Of a stretch of 64,000 bases of DNA, positions 25,303 to 32,943 are shown piece after piece. The notes beneath the pieces are model-generated. The model saw nothing but the letters and a program-made list of their open reading frames with translations, was not told where the DNA came from and ran no database searches. The DNA lies in NCBI GenBank assembly GCA_021083345.1, contig JAJGRE010000001.1, forward strand, positions 1,550,001 to 1,614,000, written 5' to 3'. This stretch comes from Calditrichales bacterium MX18-03. GTDB taxonomy: Bacteria; Bacillota; Clostridia; Lutisporales; Lutisporaceae. Numbering within the stretch: position 1 is the stretch's first letter; each line of letters opens with the position of its first letter. Position numbers and translations under genes: made by a program.

Positions 25303-27384
25303 TTATTCTTTTTCTTTTCCTGCGTTTGCCGCATCGATGATTTTCTGAGCATGCTGTGCCGGTACTTCTTCATATCTGGAGAAGCTCATTGAGAAGCTTC
25401 CTCTCGCCTGGGTCATGGACCGCAGGTCTGTTGCATACTTGAACATTTCCGCCAGAGGCGCTTCCGCTGAAACCTTCTGAAGCTTGCCCATGGGCTCCAT
25501 GCCCAGTATTCTGCCCCTCTTCTTGTTGAGGTCGCCGATTATGTCTCCCATATATTCGTCCGGAACAACGACTTCTACCTGGTATATCGGCTCAAGGAGC
25601 ACCGGATTGGCAGCCGCCATACCTTTCTTGTAAGCCAGCGCCGCTGCAATCTTAAAAGGCATTTCCGCCGAGTCTACGGGATGGAAGGAGCCATCGTAAA
25701 GTATGCATCTGAGGTTAACGACCGGAAAACCTGCCAATACGCCCTCTTCAATGCAATCTCTCAATCCTTTTTCAACGGCAGGTATGTATTGTCTTGGAAC
25801 AACACCGCCGACAATCTTATCTACAAACTCAAATTCCGCACTGCCGTCCAGGATGGGCTCGAACTCAACCCAAACATGACCGTACTGGCCGTGTCCGCCG
25901 GATTGCTTCTTGTGCTTGCCTTCTGCTTTTGCGGACTTTTTGATGGTTTCTCTGAAGGGGATCTTCGGATCGTGCAGTACAACTTCTACGCCGAACTTAT
26001 TATGCAGCTTCTTTGTTGTTACTTCCAAATGCTGCTCACCCATACCGGAAATCAAAGTCTGTTTTGTTTCAACATTCTTCTCAACCTTTAAAGTAGGATC
26101 TTCTTCCACGAGCCTATGCAAGCCGTTGCCGATCTTATCTTCATCACCCTTTGACTTGGGCTCTATAGATAATGCGATGCTGGGAGCCGGGAATTTGATC
26201 GGATCGAATACAACCGGATTGCTGGCATCGCAAAGTGTATCACCGGTGGTTGAAAACTGGAGCTTTGCAACAGCTGCAATTTCACCAGCAACCAACTTTT
26301 CCATGATAACCTGCTTTTTACCTCTCAGCAGGAACAGGTTGCTGAGCTTTTCCTTCTTTTCCTTATTGGCATTGTATACTTCCATATCGGTCTTCATTGT
26401 GCCGGACATGACCTTGAACATGGATATCTTGCCTACAAAGGGGTCAGCGATGGTCTTGTAGATCTGTGCACTGAAAGCCGCACCGGCATCCGCTGCCACC
26501 TTAACCTTTTGGTTTGTCTTGGTATTCTGCGCTTCTACTGCCGGCTTGTCGGCAGGAGATGGCAGGTAGTTCAGCACCATGTCCATGAGAACGTCGATAC
26601 CCGTGTTCTTGTTGGCTGCGCCACATAGCACCGGAACGACATCCCCGCTGATAACGCCCAGTCTCAGGCCCTTAATGATCTCTTCCTTCGTCAGTTCTTC
26701 ACCGCCGAAATACTTTTCCATAAGTTCTTCATCCGTCTGTGCTGCAGACTCAATAATCATGCTTCTGTATTCTTCCACAGCATCTTTCATATCTGCAGGA
26801 ACATCGCTCTCAACGGTTTTGTTGCCATCCCTGATCTTTGCCTTTTGGTCAATCAGGTCAACAACCCCTTTGAAGCTGGCTTCCGCTCCGATAGGCAGCA
26901 CAAAAGGAACAATTTTATTTCCAAAAACCTCTCTCAGCTGCTCCAGCACCTTTGAGAAGTTTGCATTTTCTCTATCCATTTTGTTGACGAAGAACAAGCA
27001 GGATTTTCCGTTTTCATCGACATAATCCCAAGCTTTCTCCGCACCGACTTCAACACCGCCTACGCTGTCTACGGGAATGACAACGCTGTCCGCTACCTTA
27101 AGGCTGGCTACAACTTCGCCAACGAAGTCAAAGTATCCCGGTGTATCAATGACGTTGATCCGCTGCTCTTTCCACTCGCAGGGTGCAGTTGCAGCACTGA
27201 TGGAAATCTTTCTCTTTATTTCTTCCGGATCGAAGTCGGTTACAGTTGTGCCGTCTTCGACCTTTCCGAATCTGTCCAAAACTCCGGTATTGAAGAGCAT
27301 CGCTTCCGCGATCGTAGTCTTTCCCGAACCCCCATGCCCTACGAGAGCAACGTTTCTGAGATTCGACGTTTTGTAATCCTTCAT
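25303..27384 (-). CDS. elongation factor G-like translational GTPase (EF-G2 type)
   Basis: Five-domain EF-G-like GTPase of 693 residues. The G1 loop reads GHGGSGKTT, not the AHIDAGKTT of canonical FusA; G3 is VIDTPGYFDF and G4 is NKMDRE. Domain II, the III-V region (GMGEQHLEV, GGHGQYGHVWVEFEP) and the C-terminal AEMFKYATDLRSMTQARGSFSM are conserved. GHGGSGKT-type proteins form a paralogous EF-G group found in many Firmicutes with unclear role (possibly ribosome recycling or stress translation). The canonical fusA should be elsewhere. ATG follows AAAGGGGGAATTTATTT. Monocistronic. Confidence 0.88.
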   Translation of the reverse strand: MKDYKTSNLRNVALVGHGGSGKTTIAEAMLFNTGVLDRFGKVEDGTTVTDFDPEEIKRKISISAATAPCEWKEQRINVIDTPGYFDFVGEVVASLKVADSVVIPVDSVGGVEVGAEKAWDYVDENGKSCLFFVNKMDRENANFSKVLEQLREVFGNKIVPFVLPIGAEASFKGVVDLIDQKAKIRDGNKTVESDVPADMKDAVEEYRSMIIESAAQTDEELMEKYFGGEELTKEEIIKGLRLGVISGDVVPVLCGAANKNTGIDVLMDMVLNYLPSPADKPAVEAQNTKTNQKVKVAADAGAAFSAQIYKTIADPFVGKISMFKVMSGTMKTDMEVYNANKEKKEKLSNLFLLRGKKQVIMEKLVAGEIAAVAKLQFSTTGDTLCDASNPVVFDPIKFPAPSIALSIEPKSKGDEDKIGNGLHRLVEEDPTLKVEKNVETKQTLISGMGEQHLEVTTKKLHNKFGVEVVLHDPKIPFRETIKKSAKAEGKHKKQSGGHGQYGHVWVEFEPILDGSAEFEFVDKIVGGVVPRQYIPAVEKGLRDCIEEGVLAGFPVVNLRCILYDGSFHPVDSAEMPFKIAAALAYKKGMAAANPVLLEPIYQVEVVVPDEYMGDIIGDLNKKRGRILGMEPMGKLQKVSAEAPLAEMFKYATDLRSMTQARGSFSMSFSRYEEVPAQHAQKIIDAANAGKEKE

Positions 27385-27658
27385 AAATAAATTCCCCCTT
27401 TTGTGGTTATTTACCCTTCATTAGCATTAAAAAACCGCTTAACCCGAATATTTTTGCACTGTAATATTAATTTTATCTTTATGTTAAATAAATGTAAAGA
27501 GAAAAAATCCATAAATGAGACCTTGTGTCACACCATACGGATTTTTTGTCTTCCAGCTATACTATTATGTTATTTTTTATAGGATTTATACACCTGAATT
27601 CCCTTTTTTTAACTTGACTCACAAGGATTTGCACAATTTGTTGAATATTTAAAAAAAG

Positions 27659-27722
27659 TTGATAATTTTAATGCAAGATTGTAGAATGAAATTGTAATCG
27701 TTGTACGATTGCAATTTCATTC
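27659..27722 (+). promoter_or_regulatory. promoter with palindromic operator for the HisC-like gene
   Basis: TTGATA (27659-27664), 17 bases, TAGAAT (27682-27687) form a good sigma-A promoter. A 17-bp inverted repeat (27684-27700 with 27706-27722, one mismatch) covers the -10 box and start site and contains ATTGTAATCG/CGATTGCAAT. Half of it resembles a cre site with one mismatch. Likely repressor operator. The remaining 27385-27658 is A/T-rich and shows nothing else I can name. Confidence 0.6.
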
Positions 27723-27760
27723 ATTTGACAGGGAGAAATATTTTTTAGGGAGGAAGCGCT

Positions 27761-28855
27761 GTGCAAATCAATTATCGCAAAGAATTGGAGAAGATACCGG
27801 TTTATGTGCCAGGCAAACCCATTGACGATGTCAAAAGGGAACTGGGGCTTTCGAAGGTGGTCAAACTGGCTTCCAATGAGAATCCCCTCGGCTTTTCACC
27901 CAAGGCAAGGGATGCCGTCAATGCCATCCTGACGGAAGCGAACCTATATCCTGACGGCAACGCCACGCTGCTGAAAAACGCCATTGCGGGAAAATTCGGT
28001 ATAGAACCCGAGATGGTATTGCCCACTTGCGGTTCCGATGAAATGGTGGACCTGATTGCCAAGTCCTTTATCAACTGTGGTGATGAAGTGGTCATGGCCG
28101 ATATTACTTTCCCGCGGTACTACATCACTTCCCAAATGATGGGTGCAGCCATCAAGATCATTCCGCTCAAGAACCTGTCCTACGATATTGAGCGCTTCAA
28201 GAAGGCAATCACGGCAGACACCAAAATCGTTTGGCTGTGCAATCCCAACAATCCCACAGGCACCACTTTCTCTGAACAGGAGTTGTCCGACCTTCTCGAG
28301 ATGGTTCCTGCTTCTACGCTGGTCGTGTATGATGAAGCCTATTATGAGTTCGCATCAGGGGAGGGCTATCCGAAAAACAGCCTGGCCTACCTGAAAAAAT
28401 ATAAAAACATGCTGGTCATGCGGACGCTTTCCAAGGCATACGGCCTGGCAGGCTTCCGGGTGGGCTATACCATCGGCGATCCTGAACTACTGAATGTGAT
28501 CAACAGGGTACGAAATCCCTTCAATGTGACGCTTCTGACTCAGGCTGCTGCCATTGCTGCTATTCTGGACGATGAATTCCTTCAAAAAGTGGTGGACAAC
28601 AATGACCGCGGCAAGGAATATATCTACAAAGAGTTCGGCCGTCTAGGCATCGAATTTGCAAAGACAGAAGCCAACCACATCATTTTCAATGCAAAAAAAG
28701 ACAGCATTCAGGTATTTGAAGCCCTCCTCAGAAAAGGCGTCATCATCCGGCCTATCAAGGGCTTTTCTCCCGAAACCTGGCTCCGGGTCAGCATCGGCAC
28801 CATGGAGGAAAACCGGGTCTTTGCAGAAGCTCTGGAAGCCGTTTTGGCGGAATAG
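27761..28855 (+). CDS. hisC: histidinol-phosphate aminotransferase family enzyme
   Basis: PLP-dependent fold type I aminotransferase of 364 residues. HisC-like blocks: VVKLASNENPLGFSPKA at the N terminus, NPNNPTGTTFS, VVYDEAYYEF, the Schiff-base Lys in MRTLSKAYGLAGFRVGY, and the substrate Arg near the C terminus (PETWLRVSIGTMEEN). It starts with GTG (27761) after GGGAGGAAGCGCT. No other his genes are adjacent, so it may act on histidinol phosphate or as a broader aromatic aminotransferase. Confidence 0.9.
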   Translation: MQINYRKELEKIPVYVPGKPIDDVKRELGLSKVVKLASNENPLGFSPKARDAVNAILTEANLYPDGNATLLKNAIAGKFGIEPEMVLPTCGSDEMVDLIAKSFINCGDEVVMADITFPRYYITSQMMGAAIKIIPLKNLSYDIERFKKAITADTKIVWLCNPNNPTGTTFSEQELSDLLEMVPASTLVVYDEAYYEFASGEGYPKNSLAYLKKYKNMLVMRTLSKAYGLAGFRVGYTIGDPELLNVINRVRNPFNVTLLTQAAAIAAILDDEFLQKVVDNNDRGKEYIYKEFGRLGIEFAKTEANHIIFNAKKDSIQVFEALLRKGVIIRPIKGFSPETWLRVSIGTMEENRVFAEALEAVLAE

Positions 28856-28978
28856 CTGTTTACCGACCCTGAACATATCAGCAGGTATGTATCTTGTGAT
28901 AAAAAATGCCGTTTTTGTAAAAGCTAATACCATGTACGAATGAACATCCTATTCGATTCGGCAAGGAGGAGGCTACGA

Positions 28979-30238
28979 ATGGCATTTTTTAATGGACATA
29001 AACTGGAGCAAAACGAAAACGGCTACATAGTCACATTATACGTGGATGAGCACATGACGGAATTTGCCGATGAGCTGCTGCGTGGCAGCAAAGGGGAGCT
29101 TGACAGCCTGGGTGACAATATCCAGCGTTACATCAGTGAAAAGCTTCCTGACCTGAAGATTGCAGCCATCAGGCTGATGGTGGGCACACTTCTGGTTGCC
29201 ACCATTCCTTTCGGCACATCGGAAATACAAACCGTGGAGGCTGCCACCACAGACACTGTCCAACAGGCATATACGACTTATAAGGTGGTCTCCGGCGACA
29301 GCCTTTGGACCATTTCACGAAAATTCAATGTTACCGTGGATGCCATCAAATCCCTGAACGGCATGACCGGAGACACCATCTATCCGGACCAGACCCTGAA
29401 GATACCGTCTTCAGCAGCACCCCAGACATCCACTGTATCCAACTATACCGTTGCGGCAGGGGACAGCCTTTGGATCATTTCACGGAAGTTCAATACCACC
29501 GTGGATGGGTTAAAGCTGTTGAACGGTTTGACCGCCGATACCATCCTGGTAGGGCAGGTACTGAAGGTTCCCGGAACTATTGCCGCCCCTGCACCGGTGC
29601 CCTCACCAACACCAACGCCGACACCTGCGCCGACACAGCCCTATGTTACTTACACCAGCCACACAGTGGTATCAGGTGAAAACGGCTGGACCATCAGCCT
29701 GAAATACGGCATACCGATGACAGAGCTTCTGAAAGTCAATAACCTGACCCAAAGCAGCGTGCTCAAAATCGGCCAGGTATTGAAGATACCGGTCCATATT
29801 GTACCGGTAATGCAGACGCCCGGTGCCAAATATGGAGAGAACCTGGACTGGTGGACCGGTGCGCAGTACGTTTTCCCCATCGGGAAGGTTGCCAAGGTAA
29901 CTGATTTCAAGACCGGCAAGACTTTTATGATCAAACGGACCATCGGGGCTAACCATGCCGACTGCGAGCCCTTGACCGCAGCCGACGCCGCTGTCGTCAA
30001 GTCCATTTGGGGAGGCAGCTATTCCTGGACTCCAAGAGCCGTTATCGTAGAAGTAGACGGAAGGCGCCTGGCTGCTTCCATGTCTTCAATGCCCCATGAT
30101 GTGCAATATATCACCGACAACGGCTTCAATGGCCACTTCGACCTTCATTTCCGCAACAGCACGCGACATAAGGACGGCCTGGTGGATCCGGCCCACCAGG
30201 CCCAGATCAAAATCGCAGCCGGTGTAACGGGAATATAG
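28979..30238 (+). CDS. LysM-repeat cell-wall protein with conserved C-terminal domain
   Basis: 419 residues. A polar N-terminal region (1-59) precedes one hydrophobic helix (60-79), then LysM 1 (about 100-143), LysM 2 (155-198), a Pro/Thr linker (203-220), LysM 3 (228-272) and a ~135-residue C-terminal domain with TFMIKRTIGANHADCEPLT, RAVIVEVDGRRLAASMSSMPH and GHFDLHFRNSTRHKDG. LysM modules bind peptidoglycan. The C-terminal domain recurs in clostridial LysM proteins; the invariant His/Cys/Asp residues hint at an enzyme, but I know no assigned activity. Start set by AAGGAGGAGGCTACGA. Confidence 0.85.
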   Translation: MAFFNGHKLEQNENGYIVTLYVDEHMTEFADELLRGSKGELDSLGDNIQRYISEKLPDLKIAAIRLMVGTLLVATIPFGTSEIQTVEAATTDTVQQAYTTYKVVSGDSLWTISRKFNVTVDAIKSLNGMTGDTIYPDQTLKIPSSAAPQTSTVSNYTVAAGDSLWIISRKFNTTVDGLKLLNGLTADTILVGQVLKVPGTIAAPAPVPSPTPTPTPAPTQPYVTYTSHTVVSGENGWTISLKYGIPMTELLKVNNLTQSSVLKIGQVLKIPVHIVPVMQTPGAKYGENLDWWTGAQYVFPIGKVAKVTDFKTGKTFMIKRTIGANHADCEPLTAADAAVVKSIWGGSYSWTPRAVIVEVDGRRLAASMSSMPHDVQYITDNGFNGHFDLHFRNSTRHKDGLVDPAHQAQIKIAAGVTGI

Positions 30239-30267
30239 TTTACAACCTGATTTTAATGTGCTAGACT
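30239..30267 (+). promoter_or_regulatory. putative promoter of the cysS2 leader
   Basis: TTTACA (30239-30244), 17 bases, TAGACT (30262-30267), starting right at the LysM gene stop. It would begin the leader transcript about 27 bases before the leader-peptide ATG. Confidence 0.5.
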
Positions 30268-30299
30268 AATATAAATTACTGAATCAGGAGGTCATGCAA

Positions 30300-30368
30300 A
30301 TGTTGTGTTGTTATACTTGCAAGTGTTCTGTCTGCAATCGCATAACAGGCATGGTCTGCGTATTTTGA
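30300..30368 (+). CDS. cysteine-rich leader peptide, 22 residues
   Basis: A 22-codon ORF after CAGGAGGTCATGCAA (ideal spacing). Six of 22 codons are Cys, at positions 3, 4, 7, 9, 12 and 20 (MLCCYTCKCSVC... with a VCVF end). The peptide is too small for a stable fold on its own, and the next gene is a cysteinyl-tRNA synthetase. Its use as a sensor of Cys-tRNA-Cys supply by ribosome stalling is the natural reading. A metal-binding microprotein is the alternative. Confidence 0.75.
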   Translation: MLCCYTCKCSVCNRITGMVCVF

Positions 30369-30398
30369 AAGCTTCATAGCTTCATTCCAATGCTCAAA

Positions 30399-30469
30399 AA
30401 TGCTGCAGGCATGTCTCTGCAGCATTCAATATTTTTTGACTCATGCTGCAGAAGCCTGCAGCTTTTTTT
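30399..30469 (+). terminator. tandem terminators with antiterminator pairing (cysS2 attenuator)
   Basis: Terminator 1: AATGCTGCAG (30399-30408) with CTGCAGCATT (30417-30426), then ATATTTTTT. Terminator 2: GCTGCAG (30445-30451) with CTGCAGC (30456-30462), then TTTTTTT. The 3' arm of terminator 1 (30417-30425, CTGCAGCAT) is also perfectly complementary to ATGCTGCAG (30443-30451), the 5' arm of terminator 2, so one alternative pairing would disrupt both terminators. A stalled ribosome on the leader ORF could select among these folds. Confidence 0.75.
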
Positions 30470-30502
30470 GTGAAAAAAAGTAAAAGAAAGGATGGGTCAT
30501 CA

Positions 30503-31915
30503 ATGGATTTTTACATCTACAACACCCTGACCGGGGAAAAGGCTGCCTTCAAGCCGGTATCCGCCGGAAAAGCAGGGATCTATGCGTGCGGTCCCACCGT
30601 TTACAACTACGCCCACATCGGCAATCTGCGCACTTATGTTTTTGAGGATATCCTCGTCAAGTCCCTGCAATACTTTCGCTATCAAGTGAAGCACGTGATG
30701 AACGTCACGGATGTAGGGCATTTGGAATCCGACAGCGATACCGGGGAGGATAAAATGGCAAAAGGCTCCGAAAGGGAAGGCAAAAGCGTCTGGGAAATCG
30801 CACGTTTCTATGAGAATGCATTCTTTGAAGACTGCAGACGGCTTAATATCAGAAGGCCGGATGTGGTATGCCGTGCTACCGAGCACATTGAAGATATGAT
30901 CTCCTTGATCCGCGCGCTTGAGAGGAAAGGCTATACCTATACCGCCAACGGCAATGTCTATTTCTCTATCGACAAGTTTCCGGATTACAGCAAGCTGGCC
31001 GACATGACCCTGGATGAACTGCAGGCTGGTAGTCGGATCGAGGTAGACCCCCACAAGAAAAACCCTCTGGATTTTGTGCTGTGGTTCACCAATTCCAAGT
31101 TCAAAAACCAGATCATGCAGTGGGCTTCTCCATGGGGCACCGGCTTTCCGGGCTGGCATATCGAGTGCTCTGCCATGTCCATGAAATACTTGGGAGATTC
31201 CATTGACATACACTGCGGCGGTATTGACCACATCCCCGTCCACCACACCAATGAGATTGCTCAATCGGAGGCTGCCACCGGGCATCAATGGGTCAACTAC
31301 TGGCTCCACGGGGAATTCCTGGTTGTAGACGGCAGCAAAATGGCAAAATCCGGCGGCGGATTTCTCACGCTGACACGGCTTATTGAAAAAGGCTTCAATG
31401 CCCTTGACTTCCGCTTCCTCTGCCTCCAGTCCCGCTACAGAAAGCAGCTCCGCTTTAGCTTTGAGACCTTGAGTGATGCCCAAACGGCCTATAGGAAGCT
31501 GAAGGGTCGCATACAGTCGATGGTTGAGGGGATCCATGAAGGGCAGCCGGTCAGGCCCGAAAAAATGATACCCTATAAAAACCTGTTTGCAGGACATATC
31601 GGTGATGACCTCAACACCCCCAATGCGCTGACTGTTTTGTGGGATGTGCTAAAGGACGAAGCGCTGCATCCCGGCGAAAAACAGCTGCTGGTGGAGGACT
31701 TTGACCGCATCTTCTCTTTGGACCTTCTGACTCCGCCGGAAAAGCAGATCCCGATATCTGATGAAGTACGGATCAAAGAGCTTGTTGAGGAAAGAAACCG
31801 GTACCGTGAAGAAAAGAATTGGGCGGAAGCCGACAGGATACGCCGCCTGCTTTTCGAAATGGGGATCATCCTCTCCGATGCAAACGGCGGAACAACCTGG
31901 GAAGTGAGACTATAA
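30503..31915 (+). CDS. cysS: cysteine--tRNA ligase, second copy
   Basis: Class I CysRS of 470 residues, clearly different from the copy at 9.3 kb. Motifs: [28 protein letters not shown], the zinc/active-site block DHIPVHHTNEIAQSE (HHENEIAQ in the standard type), and KMAKSGGG in place of KMSKSLGN. C-terminal region ends GIILSDANGGTTWEVRL. Catalytic residues look intact. ATG 30503 follows AAAGGATGGG; the frame extends upstream only through the attenuator. Possible roles: back-up CysRS, or Cys persulfide production. Preceded by the Cys leader and attenuator. Confidence 0.93.
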   Translation: MDFYIYNTLTGEKAAFKPVSAGKAGIYACGPTVYNYAHIGNLRTYVFEDILVKSLQYFRYQVKHVMNVTDVGHLESDSDTGEDKMAKGSEREGKSVWEIARFYENAFFEDCRRLNIRRPDVVCRATEHIEDMISLIRALERKGYTYTANGNVYFSIDKFPDYSKLADMTLDELQAGSRIEVDPHKKNPLDFVLWFTNSKFKNQIMQWASPWGTGFPGWHIECSAMSMKYLGDSIDIHCGGIDHIPVHHTNEIAQSEAATGHQWVNYWLHGEFLVVDGSKMAKSGGGFLTLTRLIEKGFNALDFRFLCLQSRYRKQLRFSFETLSDAQTAYRKLKGRIQSMVEGIHEGQPVRPEKMIPYKNLFAGHIGDDLNTPNALTVLWDVLKDEALHPGEKQLLVEDFDRIFSLDLLTPPEKQIPISDEVRIKELVEERNRYREEKNWAEADRIRRLLFEMGIILSDANGGTTWEVRL

Positions 31916-31923
31916 TGCGGGAG

Positions 31924-32847
31924 CTAAGGCCGGATCATTCCTTCCGGCTCTCCCAGGCTCTCCCCTGTCAGCTCTGCAAACATTTGTCTAATATTATCCC
32001 GATGGAACTCTTTCTGTATCGGATCCTTCAGGTTCATTCCTTCTCCATCCGTATAGCAGGCCTCCAGCTTGATACGCCTCCGCGCTTCTGCCAGGTCTCC
32101 GCCGGAAGCGATCACCCGTTTTACCTGCTTTTCCAGCCTCTTCATATAGGCCATGGGTCTCTTTACAGTGTAAGCCGTATTCAAAATATTGCCGTGTCCC
32201 GGAATAATGAGGCTGTACTTCTCTTCCCCTATCCTTTTCAAGGTCTCCATATAAGCTCTGGGAGAGTCTTCGTACTGCATGCAGGGGATAAAATTGGTAT
32301 ACAGGACATCCCCTGCTACCAATATGTTCTCACCCGGCAGCTCAATGCTGATATGTCCTCCCCGGCTGCCGGCATGTCCCGGTGTGTGCAGGATCCGGAA
32401 AACGCAGGTTCCCATCTTTATGATCTGCCCGTCGGTTGTGTTGAGGGGATCGTAAAATTCGACGCTCCCCTTCGACTCATTGCTGATGAATTTGGCCGTG
32501 TTGGAAATATGGTCCAAATGATAGTGGGTATAAATGATGTTTCTCACATCAAGCTGCTTTTCATCGATTAATTTTTTCAGCCGGTTGACGCTTCGGTGCT
32601 CGCTGTTGTCTGCCAGCACGCATCCCGTATCGATAATGGCCGCGTCACTGCCGGAAATGATCAAGGTCATGTTTTCAGATGCATCCCCCCCAAAGACATG
32701 TATGTGTTCCCGTACTGCAGCATAACTGTTCTTCCTTAATAAGAACAACGGCTTCTTCATGCTTTTCTCATAGCCGGTCCAAAACACCCCAGACAACAGA
32801 ATGACCGCTATAAAAATCATTGAAATTGCCGCCCTACGTTTTTGCAT
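31924..32847 (-). CDS. exported metallo-beta-lactamase-fold hydrolase
   Basis: 307 residues with an N-terminal signal or membrane helix (AAISMIFIAVILLSGVFW) and a metallo-beta-lactamase domain. The dinuclear zinc motif is THYHLDH near residue 120, with further metal ligands in HTPGHAGSRGGH, VAGDVLY and IIPGHGN. Substrate is unknown. The ATG at 32847 follows GAGGAGGGTTACG. It runs convergently toward cysS2 with only 8 bases between the stops. Confidence 0.85.
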   Translation of the reverse strand: MQKRRAAISMIFIAVILLSGVFWTGYEKSMKKPLFLLRKNSYAAVREHIHVFGGDASENMTLIISGSDAAIIDTGCVLADNSEHRSVNRLKKLIDEKQLDVRNIIYTHYHLDHISNTAKFISNESKGSVEFYDPLNTTDGQIIKMGTCVFRILHTPGHAGSRGGHISIELPGENILVAGDVLYTNFIPCMQYEDSPRAYMETLKRIGEEKYSLIIPGHGNILNTAYTVKRPMAYMKRLEKQVKRVIASGGDLAEARRRIKLEACYTDGEGMNLKDPIQKEFHRDNIRQMFAELTGESLGEPEGMIRP

Positions 32848-32891
32848 CGTAACCCTCCTCAAGTCATAATGATTCCATTCTACACAAGATA

Positions 32892-32929
32892 AGAAAAAAA
32901 GCCTAACCCCGGATAAGGGGCCGGCTAGG
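32892..32929 (-). terminator. terminator of the ABC exporter operon
   Basis: A GC-rich imperfect hairpin (CCTAACCCC ... GGGG ... CTAGG) is followed on the minus strand by CTTTTTTTCTT. The stem has internal mismatches, so the call rests largely on the U tract and position. Confidence 0.55.
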
Positions 32930-32943
32930 AAAATGCTTACAGG

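Noticed and set aside
30443-30502. N-terminal extension of cysS2
   Set aside because: The bases form terminator 2 of the attenuator and CysRS homology begins at MDFYIYN.
30500-31597. Long minus-strand frame opposite cysS2
   Set aside because: Antisense shadow of CysRS; motifs are only on the + strand.
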